NCBI RefSeq assembly: GCF_902859705.1
Contig: NZ_CADIJO010000023.1
Span: 27,473-91,472, forward strand
Direction: 5' to 3'
DNA from: Achromobacter deleyi
GTDB lineage: Bacteria; Pseudomonadota; Gammaproteobacteria; Burkholderiales; Burkholderiaceae_B
Length of the DNA stretch: 64,000 bases
The number at the start of each line of letters is the position of its first letter. Position 1 is the stretch's first letter. Under the pieces are notes generated by a model, which made no database searches, was not told where the DNA came from, and saw nothing but the letters and a program-made list of their open reading frames with translations. This document shows, in pieces, positions 8,913 to 15,933 of the stretch. The translations under genes were made by a program, and so were the position numbers.

Positions 8913-10433
8913 TCAGGCGGCACGGGCAACGGGGCTGGCCAGCTTGCGTTCGATGGCGGTGCCGCGGAAGAAGTCCGGGTTGGCCTGGGTGTAGAAGCGG
9001 TAGGGGTTGCCGAACACCAGCGCCTTGAAGTCCTGCGCGCTGATGACGCCTTGCTCGACCAGGTCCCAGCTTTCGGCCAGGGGTTCGGTCAGGTCGGGCA
9101 CGTCCCAGTGGCCGATGTCCGACGACCAGATGGCGTTGATCTTGGCGCCCAGCGGGTTGACCTTGTCGTTGAAGGCGGCGGCCACCGTGCGGTCATCGGC
9201 TTCCGAGCCGAAGTAGAAGCTGTCGACCCAGCGGGTGCGGAGGTCTTCGGCCGACTCGATGCCGGCGGCGGCAAAGTCGTCCAGTTCGTCGGGGTGCGGG
9301 TCGCGGCTGTGCGGCAGCGCCGAGATGCCCAGGCTGTCGCGCAGCAGTTGCTGCGGGTCGATGTCGCGGCCTTTGATGAAATCGGCGCCGTAGCGCTGGA
9401 ACAGCTCGTGCAGCAGCGCCACGTCGGCGTTGGCGGGGTTGTAGTTCTGCACCGCGTGGCGGTTGCGCTTTTCCCAGCGGTCCACCAGGTGGGTGTAGAC
9501 GTGCGAGCCCCAATCCGCGCCGCCTTCCAGCAGCGCCACCCGCAGGTTCGGAAAACGCCGCGTCACCCCGCCAAAGAACAGCGCCTTGGCAAAGGCCTGC
9601 GAGCCATCGGCAAAGTGGCCGATGTGGTTGAACATGTAATTGCTGATCGAATGGCGCCCGGTCCAGCCCTGGCTGCCGTAGTGCGTGGTGACGGGCACGC
9701 CCAGCTCGACCACCTTGGCCCAGAACGGGTCGTAGTCGTATTCGCTGTCGATGCCGTAGAAGTCGATGTAGCTGGCGTGTTTGGCGACTTCGGGGTGGTC
9801 GGCGGACGGATACTTGTCGGCCACTGCCTTGATCGGGCGCTTCACGCCGCCGGCGATGTTGATGACCTTCAGCCCCAGCGTCTTGACCGCGAATTCCAGT
9901 TCTTCGATGCCTTCCTGCGGGGTGTTCAGGGGAATGCCCGCTACCGGCGTCAGGCGGTCGCTGTACTTGCGGTACTGGTCGGCGTGGAAGTGGTTGATGG
10001 CGCGGTGCAGCGGCTGGCGGAACTCGTTGCCCGCGGCCAGGGGCGCCAGCACGTCATTGGGAAACAGCACGGAGTAGTCGGCGCCTTGCTCGGCCAGCCG
10101 TTCGTTCAGCAGCTCGGGCAGCGTGTAGGTAGCCAGGTCCAACGTGTTGCGCGTGACCCGCGCCCACCAGGGCGAACGCAGCGTGCGGTTGTGCTGGCGT
10201 TCCGCCGGGGTCTGCTGGTACCAGTCCTTGCCGCCGCTCCTGGTGGCGAAGCGCGAACCCAGCGCTTTGCGCAGCGCGTCGACCAGCTTGCCGCCGCCGT
10301 AGTGCTGCACATAGTCTTCCAGCACCGGCGCATAGTCGTTGACATGCACGTCGGTGTCGATCACCGGGTAATCGAGGGTCGCCTTGACGGCGGCGGACCG
10401 TGACGCTTGGCTGGGCTTCAAAGGCTGGTTCAT
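8913..10433 (-). CDS. Amidohydrolase-2 family metal-dependent hydrolase
   Basis: This 506-residue cytoplasmic TIM-barrel protein of the ACMSD-like amidohydrolase-related family has the metal-binding D-x-H near the N-terminus (D28, H30 in DTDVH), a mid-chain His in VTTHYGS, and an Asp in the late SSDIGHWD strand. Members decarboxylate or hydrolyse ring carboxylates and similar substrates. The start at 10433 has GGAG 9 bases upstream. It is the first gene of the minus-strand ssu-like operon, ahead of the binding protein by 28 bases. It may process the imported compound before or after the monooxygenase acts. The exact reaction cannot be inferred. Confidence 0.85.
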   Translation of the reverse strand: MNQPLKPSQASRSAAVKATLDYPVIDTDVHVNDYAPVLEDYVQHYGGGKLVDALRKALGSRFATRSGGKDWYQQTPAERQHNRTLRSPWWARVTRNTLDLATYTLPELLNERLAEQGADYSVLFPNDVLAPLAAGNEFRQPLHRAINHFHADQYRKYSDRLTPVAGIPLNTPQEGIEELEFAVKTLGLKVINIAGGVKRPIKAVADKYPSADHPEVAKHASYIDFYGIDSEYDYDPFWAKVVELGVPVTTHYGSQGWTGRHSISNYMFNHIGHFADGSQAFAKALFFGGVTRRFPNLRVALLEGGADWGSHVYTHLVDRWEKRNRHAVQNYNPANADVALLHELFQRYGADFIKGRDIDPQQLLRDSLGISALPHSRDPHPDELDDFAAAGIESAEDLRTRWVDSFYFGSEADDRTVAAAFNDKVNPLGAKINAIWSSDIGHWDVPDLTEPLAESWDLVEQGVISAQDFKALVFGNPYRFYTQANPDFFRGTAIERKLASPVARAA

Positions 10434-10635
10434 GCTGGCGCGCTCCGTAGGGTGGGTGCAGGGCGCCAGAGGAAATCCCCTGGCTGTCGGCACACCTTAC
10501 GGGAGGCGCGGGCAACGCCAAACGATGCTTTTGTTCTTTATTTGTGCGGCATTTTCAAATAACCGGCGGCCCCCTGGCCTGGCGTGAACGGCCGTGCCAG
10601 GGAGCCGCGAGCGGGGCTGTCTCCAGGGGTTGCCG
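10434..10635. promoter_or_regulatory. Intergenic region with AT-rich probable promoter of the ssu-like operon
   Basis: These 202 bases separate the esterase stop from the amidohydrolase start. An AT-rich island at about 10522-10566 stands out from the GC-rich surroundings and is where an operon promoter and a LysR-type (CysB/Cbl-like) activator site would be expected. I could not identify convincing -35/-10 boxes. CCCTGGC (10572-10578) and GCCAGGG (10596-10602) can pair and may help end the esterase transcript. Confidence 0.4.
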
Positions 10636-11622
10636 CTACTGCTGGCGTGCGGTCAGCACGTGCCGCAGCACATGCGTGGCCGCCGCCACCGGCACCGACA
10701 TATGCGTTTCATCGGGCAGTTCCACATAGACCGTGGCCAGCCCCTGCGGCGCCAGCGCCACGTCCAGCCGGCGGGCCAGGGAGCGGGCCTCGTGCACCGT
10801 CTGCGCGGTTTCCGCACCGCCCGCCATCAGCAGCAGGCGGCTGCGGCGCAGGTCTGCCTTGCCCGCCTGGGCCTGGCGCACGAAGGCGCTTTCGCGGTCC
10901 AGCAGGTAGTGGTCCTGCCACCACAGCGACGGGCTGATGGCCACGATCTGGTTGAACAGGTCCGGCCGGGTGTACAGCACGTTCAGCGCATACATGCCGC
11001 CAAAGGAATGGCCGGCCAGCGTCAGGCGCCGATCGTCCACCGGATAGCGGCGGGCGATCTCCGGTAGCAGCGTGCCTTCCAGGAATGCCAGCAGGGCCTG
11101 TTCGCCGCCCAGCGGCGGGGGATAGCCGTTGACGCGCGGCAGCGGCTTGCCGGCCGGTTCCGGCGGCGAAAAATCGTACGAGCGCCGCAGGAAATCAAAG
11201 GGCAGGTCGGTGGGGTAGCCCACCGCCACCACGATCGCGCTGCCGGCCAGGTCCTGCTGCAGCCGCACCGCGTCGTAATAGGCGCCGAACACGGCATTGC
11301 CGTCCAGCAGGTAGATGACCGGACGCTTGCCGCTTGCCGGCGGCTTGCCGCGGGGCTCGACCACCTGGATACGGTAGGCGCGGTCGGGCTGGCCGGGCGG
11401 ATGCAGGTCGAACTGCACGGTGCCGGGCAGGGTGGCGCGGGTGTCGGGAGCGGACGGTGAGGGCTGAGCCGCAGGCGCCTTGGCCGCGGGCGTGGCCGTC
11501 AGGGGCTGCTGCCCGATAGCCAGCCCCGACGCGGACAGCGCCAGCACCGCCGACAGCGTGGCCAGGGCGACGCGCCGGGCAGCGCCTGGCGTCTGGCGCA
11601 TCGCCGCGCGTGTCTGGGTCAT
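10636..11622 (-). CDS. Exported alpha/beta hydrolase, siderophore-esterase-like
   Basis: This 328-residue protein has an N-terminal signal peptide (hydrophobic residues about 18-36). It carries the esterase-D/IroE-like fold with VIYLLDGNA, the nucleophile elbow GHSFGG, and a late acidic/His pair in ELPDETHM. Family members hydrolyse ester bonds of ferric siderophores or their linear forms in the periplasm. Context supports this: the start lies 8 bases after the TonB receptor stop, with a GAGG ribosome binding site that includes the receptor's last stop codon base. It closes the FecI-FecR-receptor unit. An alternative is a general periplasmic esterase. Confidence 0.83.
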   Translation of the reverse strand: MTQTRAAMRQTPGAARRVALATLSAVLALSASGLAIGQQPLTATPAAKAPAAQPSPSAPDTRATLPGTVQFDLHPPGQPDRAYRIQVVEPRGKPPASGKRPVIYLLDGNAVFGAYYDAVRLQQDLAGSAIVVAVGYPTDLPFDFLRRSYDFSPPEPAGKPLPRVNGYPPPLGGEQALLAFLEGTLLPEIARRYPVDDRRLTLAGHSFGGMYALNVLYTRPDLFNQIVAISPSLWWQDHYLLDRESAFVRQAQAGKADLRRSRLLLMAGGAETAQTVHEARSLARRLDVALAPQGLATVYVELPDETHMSVPVAAATHVLRHVLTARQQ

Positions 11623-11630
11623 GCGCGGCC

Positions 11631-14081
11631 TCACCATTTGTAGCGCACCTGTCCGACGATCTGGCGTCCCTGGCCCAGGTAGCAGTAGCCGTCGCTGCAC
11701 GTCTGCACTTCCTTGTTGGCCAGGTTCTGCACGCTGATGCTGGCCTGCCAGCCCTTGAGCGCAGGGTGGGCATAGCCGGGTTCGTAGCTCAGGGACACGT
11801 CGAACAGCGTCGCGGCCGGGTTGCGCATGACGTTGAGCGAATCTCCATAGCTGGTGCCGATATAGCGCGCCCCGGCGCCCAGTCCCACGCCGGCCAGCGG
11901 CCCTTGCGGCAGGCGGTAGTCCAGCCACAGGCTGGCCATGTGGCGCGGCTGGTAGGACGGCACCTTGCCGACCTCGGCGGGGTTGTTGCTGCGGGTGACC
12001 TTGCCGACGTTGTAGCTGTAGCTGGCCACCAGTTGCAGGCCGCGGTCCAGTTCGGCCAGGCCTTCCAGTTCGATGCCGGTAGACCGCAGGTTGCCCGCCA
12101 GTTCGGAATAGGGCGTGGCGGGCACGACGCGGGCGGCGTCCTTTTCCTCGATACGGTAGGCCGCCAGGGTGATGTAGCTGTGCGAGCCATCGGGCTGGTA
12201 CTTGATGCCGGCCTCGACTTGCGAGCCGCGGGTGGGGCCCAGCACGTTGCCGGTCTTGTCGATGGCGGTATTGGGGGTGAACGACGTGGAGTAGCTGGCA
12301 TACGGCGCCAGGCCGTTGTCGGCCAGGTACAGGGCGCCTGCCTGCCAGGTGAAGGCCTTGTCGGTCTTGGCCTGGGCCGGCGCCTGGGTCAGCAGGTTGC
12401 GGTTGTCCTGTTTGGCGATGTCGTAGCGCCCGCCCAGCGACAGCCGCCAGTTGCCCAGCTTGACCTGGTCGGCCAGGTAGGTGCCGTACTGTGAATTGCG
12501 TTGCAGCACCGACACCATGTTCATGGGCGGCGTGGGGCCGGGCACGTAGCCGTATTGGGGGTTGTCCAGATTCAATGACGGGTAGCCGGACGCCAGGTAG
12601 CCCACGCCCTGGTCCCATTTCAGCCACTGGTAGTCGAAACCGGCCAGCAGGCTGTGCGCGGCCGCGCCGGTATTGAAGCGGAAGGTGGCGTTGTTATCCA
12701 CGGAAAGGGTCTCGACCGTGCTTTCCACGCCCCAGGCGCTGCGGGTCAGCAGGCGTGTGCCGGGTTCCAGCGCGCCGCCGCTCAGGTAGCGGGCATCGAG
12801 CGAGATATGGCCGTAGCGCAGCTGCTGCTTCAGCGTCACGTCCTGGCCCAGGCGATGTTCCAGCTCGTAGCCGGCCTGGTATTGGGTCTGGCGCTGGTGG
12901 TCATAGCGCGGATCGCTGACGCGGATGTGGGTCACCTTGCCGTTTTCCACGTAGTTGCCGACGTTGGCGTCGGTCTCGTCCTTCATGTATTGGCCCAGCA
13001 GCGTCAGGGTGGTGTCTTCGCCCAGGCGGAATTCGAACGACGGCGCGAACAGGTCGCGATCGTCGGCGATCATGCGGTCGGTGTCGCCCCGGCGCAGCAG
13101 GCCGACCACGCGGAACTTCGCCGAGCCGGACTCGTTGATGCTGTCGCCGATGTCAAAGGCGGCCTGCTTGCGGTCGTGGGTGGCGCCCAGCAGCACGATT
13201 TCATGAATGGGGTCGGGGCCGGGCCGCTTCGAGATCCGGTTCACCACGCCGCCCGGCGTGCCCTGGCCATACAGCACCGACATGGGGCCCTTGACGATGT
13301 CGATGCGCTCCAGCGCATAGGGCTCGGTGCGGAAATAGGCGTAGGACCCCGGCGTCTGGCGCAGGCCGTCCAGGTAGTCGCCGGTGGTGTTGACCGGAAA
13401 GCCGCGGATCGTGATCTGGTCAAAGCGCGGGTCGAAGCCGGCGCTGCCCGTGCCCACGCCCGCGGCATAGCGCACCGCCTCGGGCATCGACGTCACGCCG
13501 CGCGCATCCATCTGTTCGCGCGTCACCACGCTCACCGAGCGGGCCGTTTCCATCAGCGAGGCGTCGGTCTTGGTGGCGCTGCTGCTGCTCTGCGCCACGA
13601 AACCGTCCACCCCGGCCGATGCGCCGACCACCGCGATCGGCGCCAGCGTGGCCGGGCCCGTGGCTTGGGGTTCCAGCACGTACTGGCCGTCGCCGGTGCG
13701 CGTGGCAGTCAGGCCGGTGCCGGCCAGCAGGGCGGCCAGCGCTTCGGGCACGGTGTAGCGGCCGGACAGGCCGGGGCTGGACTTGCCCTGGGTCAACGGC
13801 ATGGCGCCGCTGAGAGGAACGCCCGCCATCTGGCCAAAGGTGTTCAAAGCCTGGGTCAGCGGACCGGCGGGAATCTGGTAGCTGCGGCGGCCTTCGGCGG
13901 GGGCCGTCTGGGCATGGGCAGGCATTGGCGCCGTGGGCATCAGCGCGGTCAGCGTCAGGCCGGCGGCCAAGAGCCAGGGGCGCATCGTCCGGGCGGTGGG
14001 CAGGGGCGCGACAGGGGCGGCAGGCAAAGCGTGGGGCAAATCGAAAGGCAAATCGACGGGCAGATCGTGCGGGCGTTTCAT
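11631..14081 (-). CDS. TonB-dependent siderophore receptor with signalling (STN) domain
   Basis: This 816-residue outer-membrane receptor has a signal peptide (about 33-58), a secretin/TonB short N-terminal STN domain (about 66-137) that contacts FecR-type anti-sigma factors, a plug (about 170-290, with RGFPVNTTGDYLDGLRQ) and a 22-strand barrel ending in the aromatic RYKW. The STN domain plus the neighbouring sigma/anti-sigma pair show a cell-surface signalling transducer. The first 32 residues are an odd extension with a repeated D-L-P motif, encoded by imperfect tandem 12-base repeats. An internal ATG at 13985 would give a conventional signal peptide, so the true start is uncertain. The ligand is unknown. 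Confidence 0.93.
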   Translation of the reverse strand: MKRPHDLPVDLPFDLPHALPAAPVAPLPTARTMRPWLLAAGLTLTALMPTAPMPAHAQTAPAEGRRSYQIPAGPLTQALNTFGQMAGVPLSGAMPLTQGKSSPGLSGRYTVPEALAALLAGTGLTATRTGDGQYVLEPQATGPATLAPIAVVGASAGVDGFVAQSSSSATKTDASLMETARSVSVVTREQMDARGVTSMPEAVRYAAGVGTGSAGFDPRFDQITIRGFPVNTTGDYLDGLRQTPGSYAYFRTEPYALERIDIVKGPMSVLYGQGTPGGVVNRISKRPGPDPIHEIVLLGATHDRKQAAFDIGDSINESGSAKFRVVGLLRRGDTDRMIADDRDLFAPSFEFRLGEDTTLTLLGQYMKDETDANVGNYVENGKVTHIRVSDPRYDHQRQTQYQAGYELEHRLGQDVTLKQQLRYGHISLDARYLSGGALEPGTRLLTRSAWGVESTVETLSVDNNATFRFNTGAAAHSLLAGFDYQWLKWDQGVGYLASGYPSLNLDNPQYGYVPGPTPPMNMVSVLQRNSQYGTYLADQVKLGNWRLSLGGRYDIAKQDNRNLLTQAPAQAKTDKAFTWQAGALYLADNGLAPYASYSTSFTPNTAIDKTGNVLGPTRGSQVEAGIKYQPDGSHSYITLAAYRIEEKDAARVVPATPYSELAGNLRSTGIELEGLAELDRGLQLVASYSYNVGKVTRSNNPAEVGKVPSYQPRHMASLWLDYRLPQGPLAGVGLGAGARYIGTSYGDSLNVMRNPAATLFDVSLSYEPGYAHPALKGWQASISVQNLANKEVQTCSDGYCYLGQGRQIVGQVRYKW

Positions 14082-14112
14082 CGGGGTTCCGTAAGCGAGC
14101 GTCAGGCGGGCT

Positions 14113-14135
14113 GGGGCGCCATGCATGGCAGCCCC
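14113..14135. other. Strong inverted repeat between fecR-like and receptor genes
   Basis: GCCATGCATGGC is a perfect 12-base palindrome flanked by GGGGC and GCCCC, giving a nearly continuous stem with a single unpaired base. It sits in the 100-bp gap between the anti-sigma stop and the receptor start. It could be an attenuating hairpin separating sigma/anti-sigma from receptor expression, or an operator. No U-tract follows. Confidence 0.35.
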
Positions 14136-14181
14136 GCATCTACCTGATCGAACGAAACGGAAAAAGGGGAAGGCACGGCGC

Positions 14182-15267
14182 TCACGCCGGCGTCAGCGTG
14201 GTCCACCAGGGCAGCTTTTTCTCGACCCGCAACGACAGGGCGCGGGCCAGCAATTGCAGCGTGCGTTCGGGGTCGGCCAGCGGATAGGTGCCCATCACGC
14301 GCAAGCCGGCGGCCTCGGGCGCCACGCCCAGGTGGCCGCGTTGGTAACGGGCCAGTTCGGCCACCAGTTCGTCCAGCCGCATGTCGTTGGCCACGATCAT
14401 GCCTTGGGTCCAGGCGGCGGCCCCGGCGTCGGCCGGACCCGGGCGGCCGATGTGGTCTGCCGTGTACACGACCTGGTTGCCGGCCGCGACGGTCAGCCGC
14501 TCGCCGCTGTCCGCCGTGCGGACCTGCACCGCACCGTCCAGCACCGCCAGCCGGGTCGCCTGCTCCAGCAGGCGGACGCTGAAGCGGGCGTCGGGGGCAC
14601 CGGTTATTGCAGAAGATCCCGAGAGGATTCCGGCGCCCTGGCCCTGCGGCGTGGAGACTGGTTGGGACGCCCGGGGCGTGGCCGGCGTGGCCAGGCGGCC
14701 TTGCGGCGTGGCGACCACGAACGGGCGGGCGGCATCGGCTGCCGCCGCCACCAGCATTTCGCCGCGCAGCAGCGTCAGGCGCCGCTCGGCGGGCCCGATG
14801 GCAAAGTCCGCGGCGCTGGCCGTGTTCAGCCACAAGTGGCTGCCGTCGGCCAGGCGCCATTCGCGGACCTGGCCGGTGGCGCTGCGGTAATCAGCCGCCA
14901 GCGCCAGCAGTTCGACGCGCAGGGGCGTATGGCGCCACGCCAGCCAACTGCCCAGCACCCCGCCCGACAGCCAGGCCAGGGTGCGCAGGTGGCGCCGCCG
15001 CGCCGGCATCAGCGCGGCCTGCAAACCGGCGGACGCGGCCCGCGGTTCGCCGTCCGTGCGCAGCGGCGCAAAGCGCTGGCTCACGGCCTCGATATAGCGC
15101 CAGGCGGCCTGATGGCCCGGACTGCGGTCCAGCCAGGCGCGCCATTGCGTCCAGTCGGCCGCGCTGGCGGCCTCGTCATGCAGCCGCACATACCAGTCGG
15201 CCGCCTGTTCCAGGCTGCGATGATCGGCGGCGCCTGCGGGCGCGGCGGGGAAAGCGTGGCGGCCCAT
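14182..15267 (-). CDS. fecR: FecR-family anti-sigma / sigma regulator
   Basis: This 361-residue inner-membrane regulator has an N-terminal cytoplasmic anti-sigma region with the DUF4880-like block WRAWLDRSPGHQAAWRYIE, one transmembrane helix (about 95-110), and a periplasmic FecR domain (REWRLADGSHLWLNTAS onward) that would sense the receptor's STN domain. The start at 15267 overlaps the sigma-factor stop by one base (TGATG), indicating coupled translation. Oddly, about 35 Pro/Ser/Thr/Gly-rich residues (roughly 191-226) interrupt the FecR core between ATPQGRL and DARFSVR, including a second TPQG copy. Most FecR proteins go directly from one to the other. Confidence 0.88.
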   Translation of the reverse strand: MGRHAFPAAPAGAADHRSLEQAADWYVRLHDEAASAADWTQWRAWLDRSPGHQAAWRYIEAVSQRFAPLRTDGEPRAASAGLQAALMPARRRHLRTLAWLSGGVLGSWLAWRHTPLRVELLALAADYRSATGQVREWRLADGSHLWLNTASAADFAIGPAERRLTLLRGEMLVAAAADAARPFVVATPQGRLATPATPRASQPVSTPQGQGAGILSGSSAITGAPDARFSVRLLEQATRLAVLDGAVQVRTADSGERLTVAAGNQVVYTADHIGRPGPADAGAAAWTQGMIVANDMRLDELVAELARYQRGHLGVAPEAAGLRVMGTYPLADPERTLQLLARALSLRVEKKLPWWTTLTPA

Positions 15268-15842
15268 CAGCTTGCCGAGGGGGCGGGGGCGCCCAGTGCG
15301 GCCGGCGGCACATGCACGGGCTGCGTGGCGGCATGGTGCGCCGCTTCCAGCAGCGCGCAATGCAGCATCGCCTGCGCCAGGTATTTCTTGATGGTGCGCT
15401 CGGACACGTCCAGCTCGATGGCGATTTCCCGGTACTTCAGGCCATCCACATGCGACAGGATGAATGCCCGCGCCACCTTGGGCGGCAGTTGACGCAGCAT
15501 CTCGGCCGCCTGCATCAGCGTTTCGATGATGATCGCCTGCTGCTCGGCCGAGGGTGCCGCCGCGCCTGCGCAGGTGTTCAAGGTGTCCAGCCAGGCGCGT
15601 TCGACTTCCTGGCGCCGCCACAGGTCGATGCACAGCCCGTTGCCCATGCTGCGCAGGTAGGCGCGCGCGCCTTGCGGCGTATCAAAGGCGCGGGGGGCGG
15701 CCAGCAGGCGCACAAACGCGTCATGCGCCAGATCGGCTGCATCGAACGCATTGCCCAGCCGGCGCAACAGCCAGGTGCGCAGCCAGCCGTGGTGCGCCTG
15801 GTACAGGTGATGGATGTCCGAAGGGGAAGAGTCGGGGCGCAT
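15267..15842 (-). CDS. fecI: FecI-like ECF sigma factor
   Basis: This 191-residue extracytoplasmic-function sigma factor has a region 2 helix (FDAADLAHDAFVRLL) and a region 4 helix-turn-helix (YREIAIELDVSERTIKKYL), separated by a short linker. The C-terminal 25 residues are Ala/Pro-rich and variable. In this family the factor is freed when the receptor, bound to its ferric ligand, signals through FecR, and it then transcribes the receptor gene. A Fur-box-like site lies 38-56 bases upstream of the ATG, as expected for iron-repressed FecI genes. Confidence 0.9.
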   Translation of the reverse strand: MRPDSSPSDIHHLYQAHHGWLRTWLLRRLGNAFDAADLAHDAFVRLLAAPRAFDTPQGARAYLRSMGNGLCIDLWRRQEVERAWLDTLNTCAGAAAPSAEQQAIIIETLMQAAEMLRQLPPKVARAFILSHVDGLKYREIAIELDVSERTIKKYLAQAMLHCALLEAAHHAATQPVHVPPAALGAPAPSAS

Positions 15843-15879
15843 GGCGGGGCAACGTGACGAAATACCCCGGGAGTTTAAC

Positions 15880-15898
15880 AGGAACGATTATCAATTAC
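15880..15898 (-). promoter_or_regulatory. Fur-box-like operator upstream of the sigma factor
   Basis: On the minus strand the 19 bases match the Fur consensus at about 12 of 19 positions, including an uninterrupted TGATAATC core. It lies in an AT-rich patch directly upstream of the FecI-like gene. The match is seen; Fur control is inferred from the family. Confidence 0.5.
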
Positions 15899-15900
15899 GT

Positions 15901-15928
15901 GAGCGGCGGCCGGAGCCGGCCGCCGCTC
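15901..15928 (-). terminator. Strong hairpin after the phosphoesterase gene
   Basis: GAGCGGCGGCCGG and CCGGCCGCCGCTC are perfect 13-base complements separated by two bases, only 5 bases past the stop of the upstream minus-strand gene. No U-run follows, so it may end transcription inefficiently or shield the 3' end. It also isolates the Fur-controlled promoter from read-through. Confidence 0.5.
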
Positions 15929-15933
15929 ACCGG

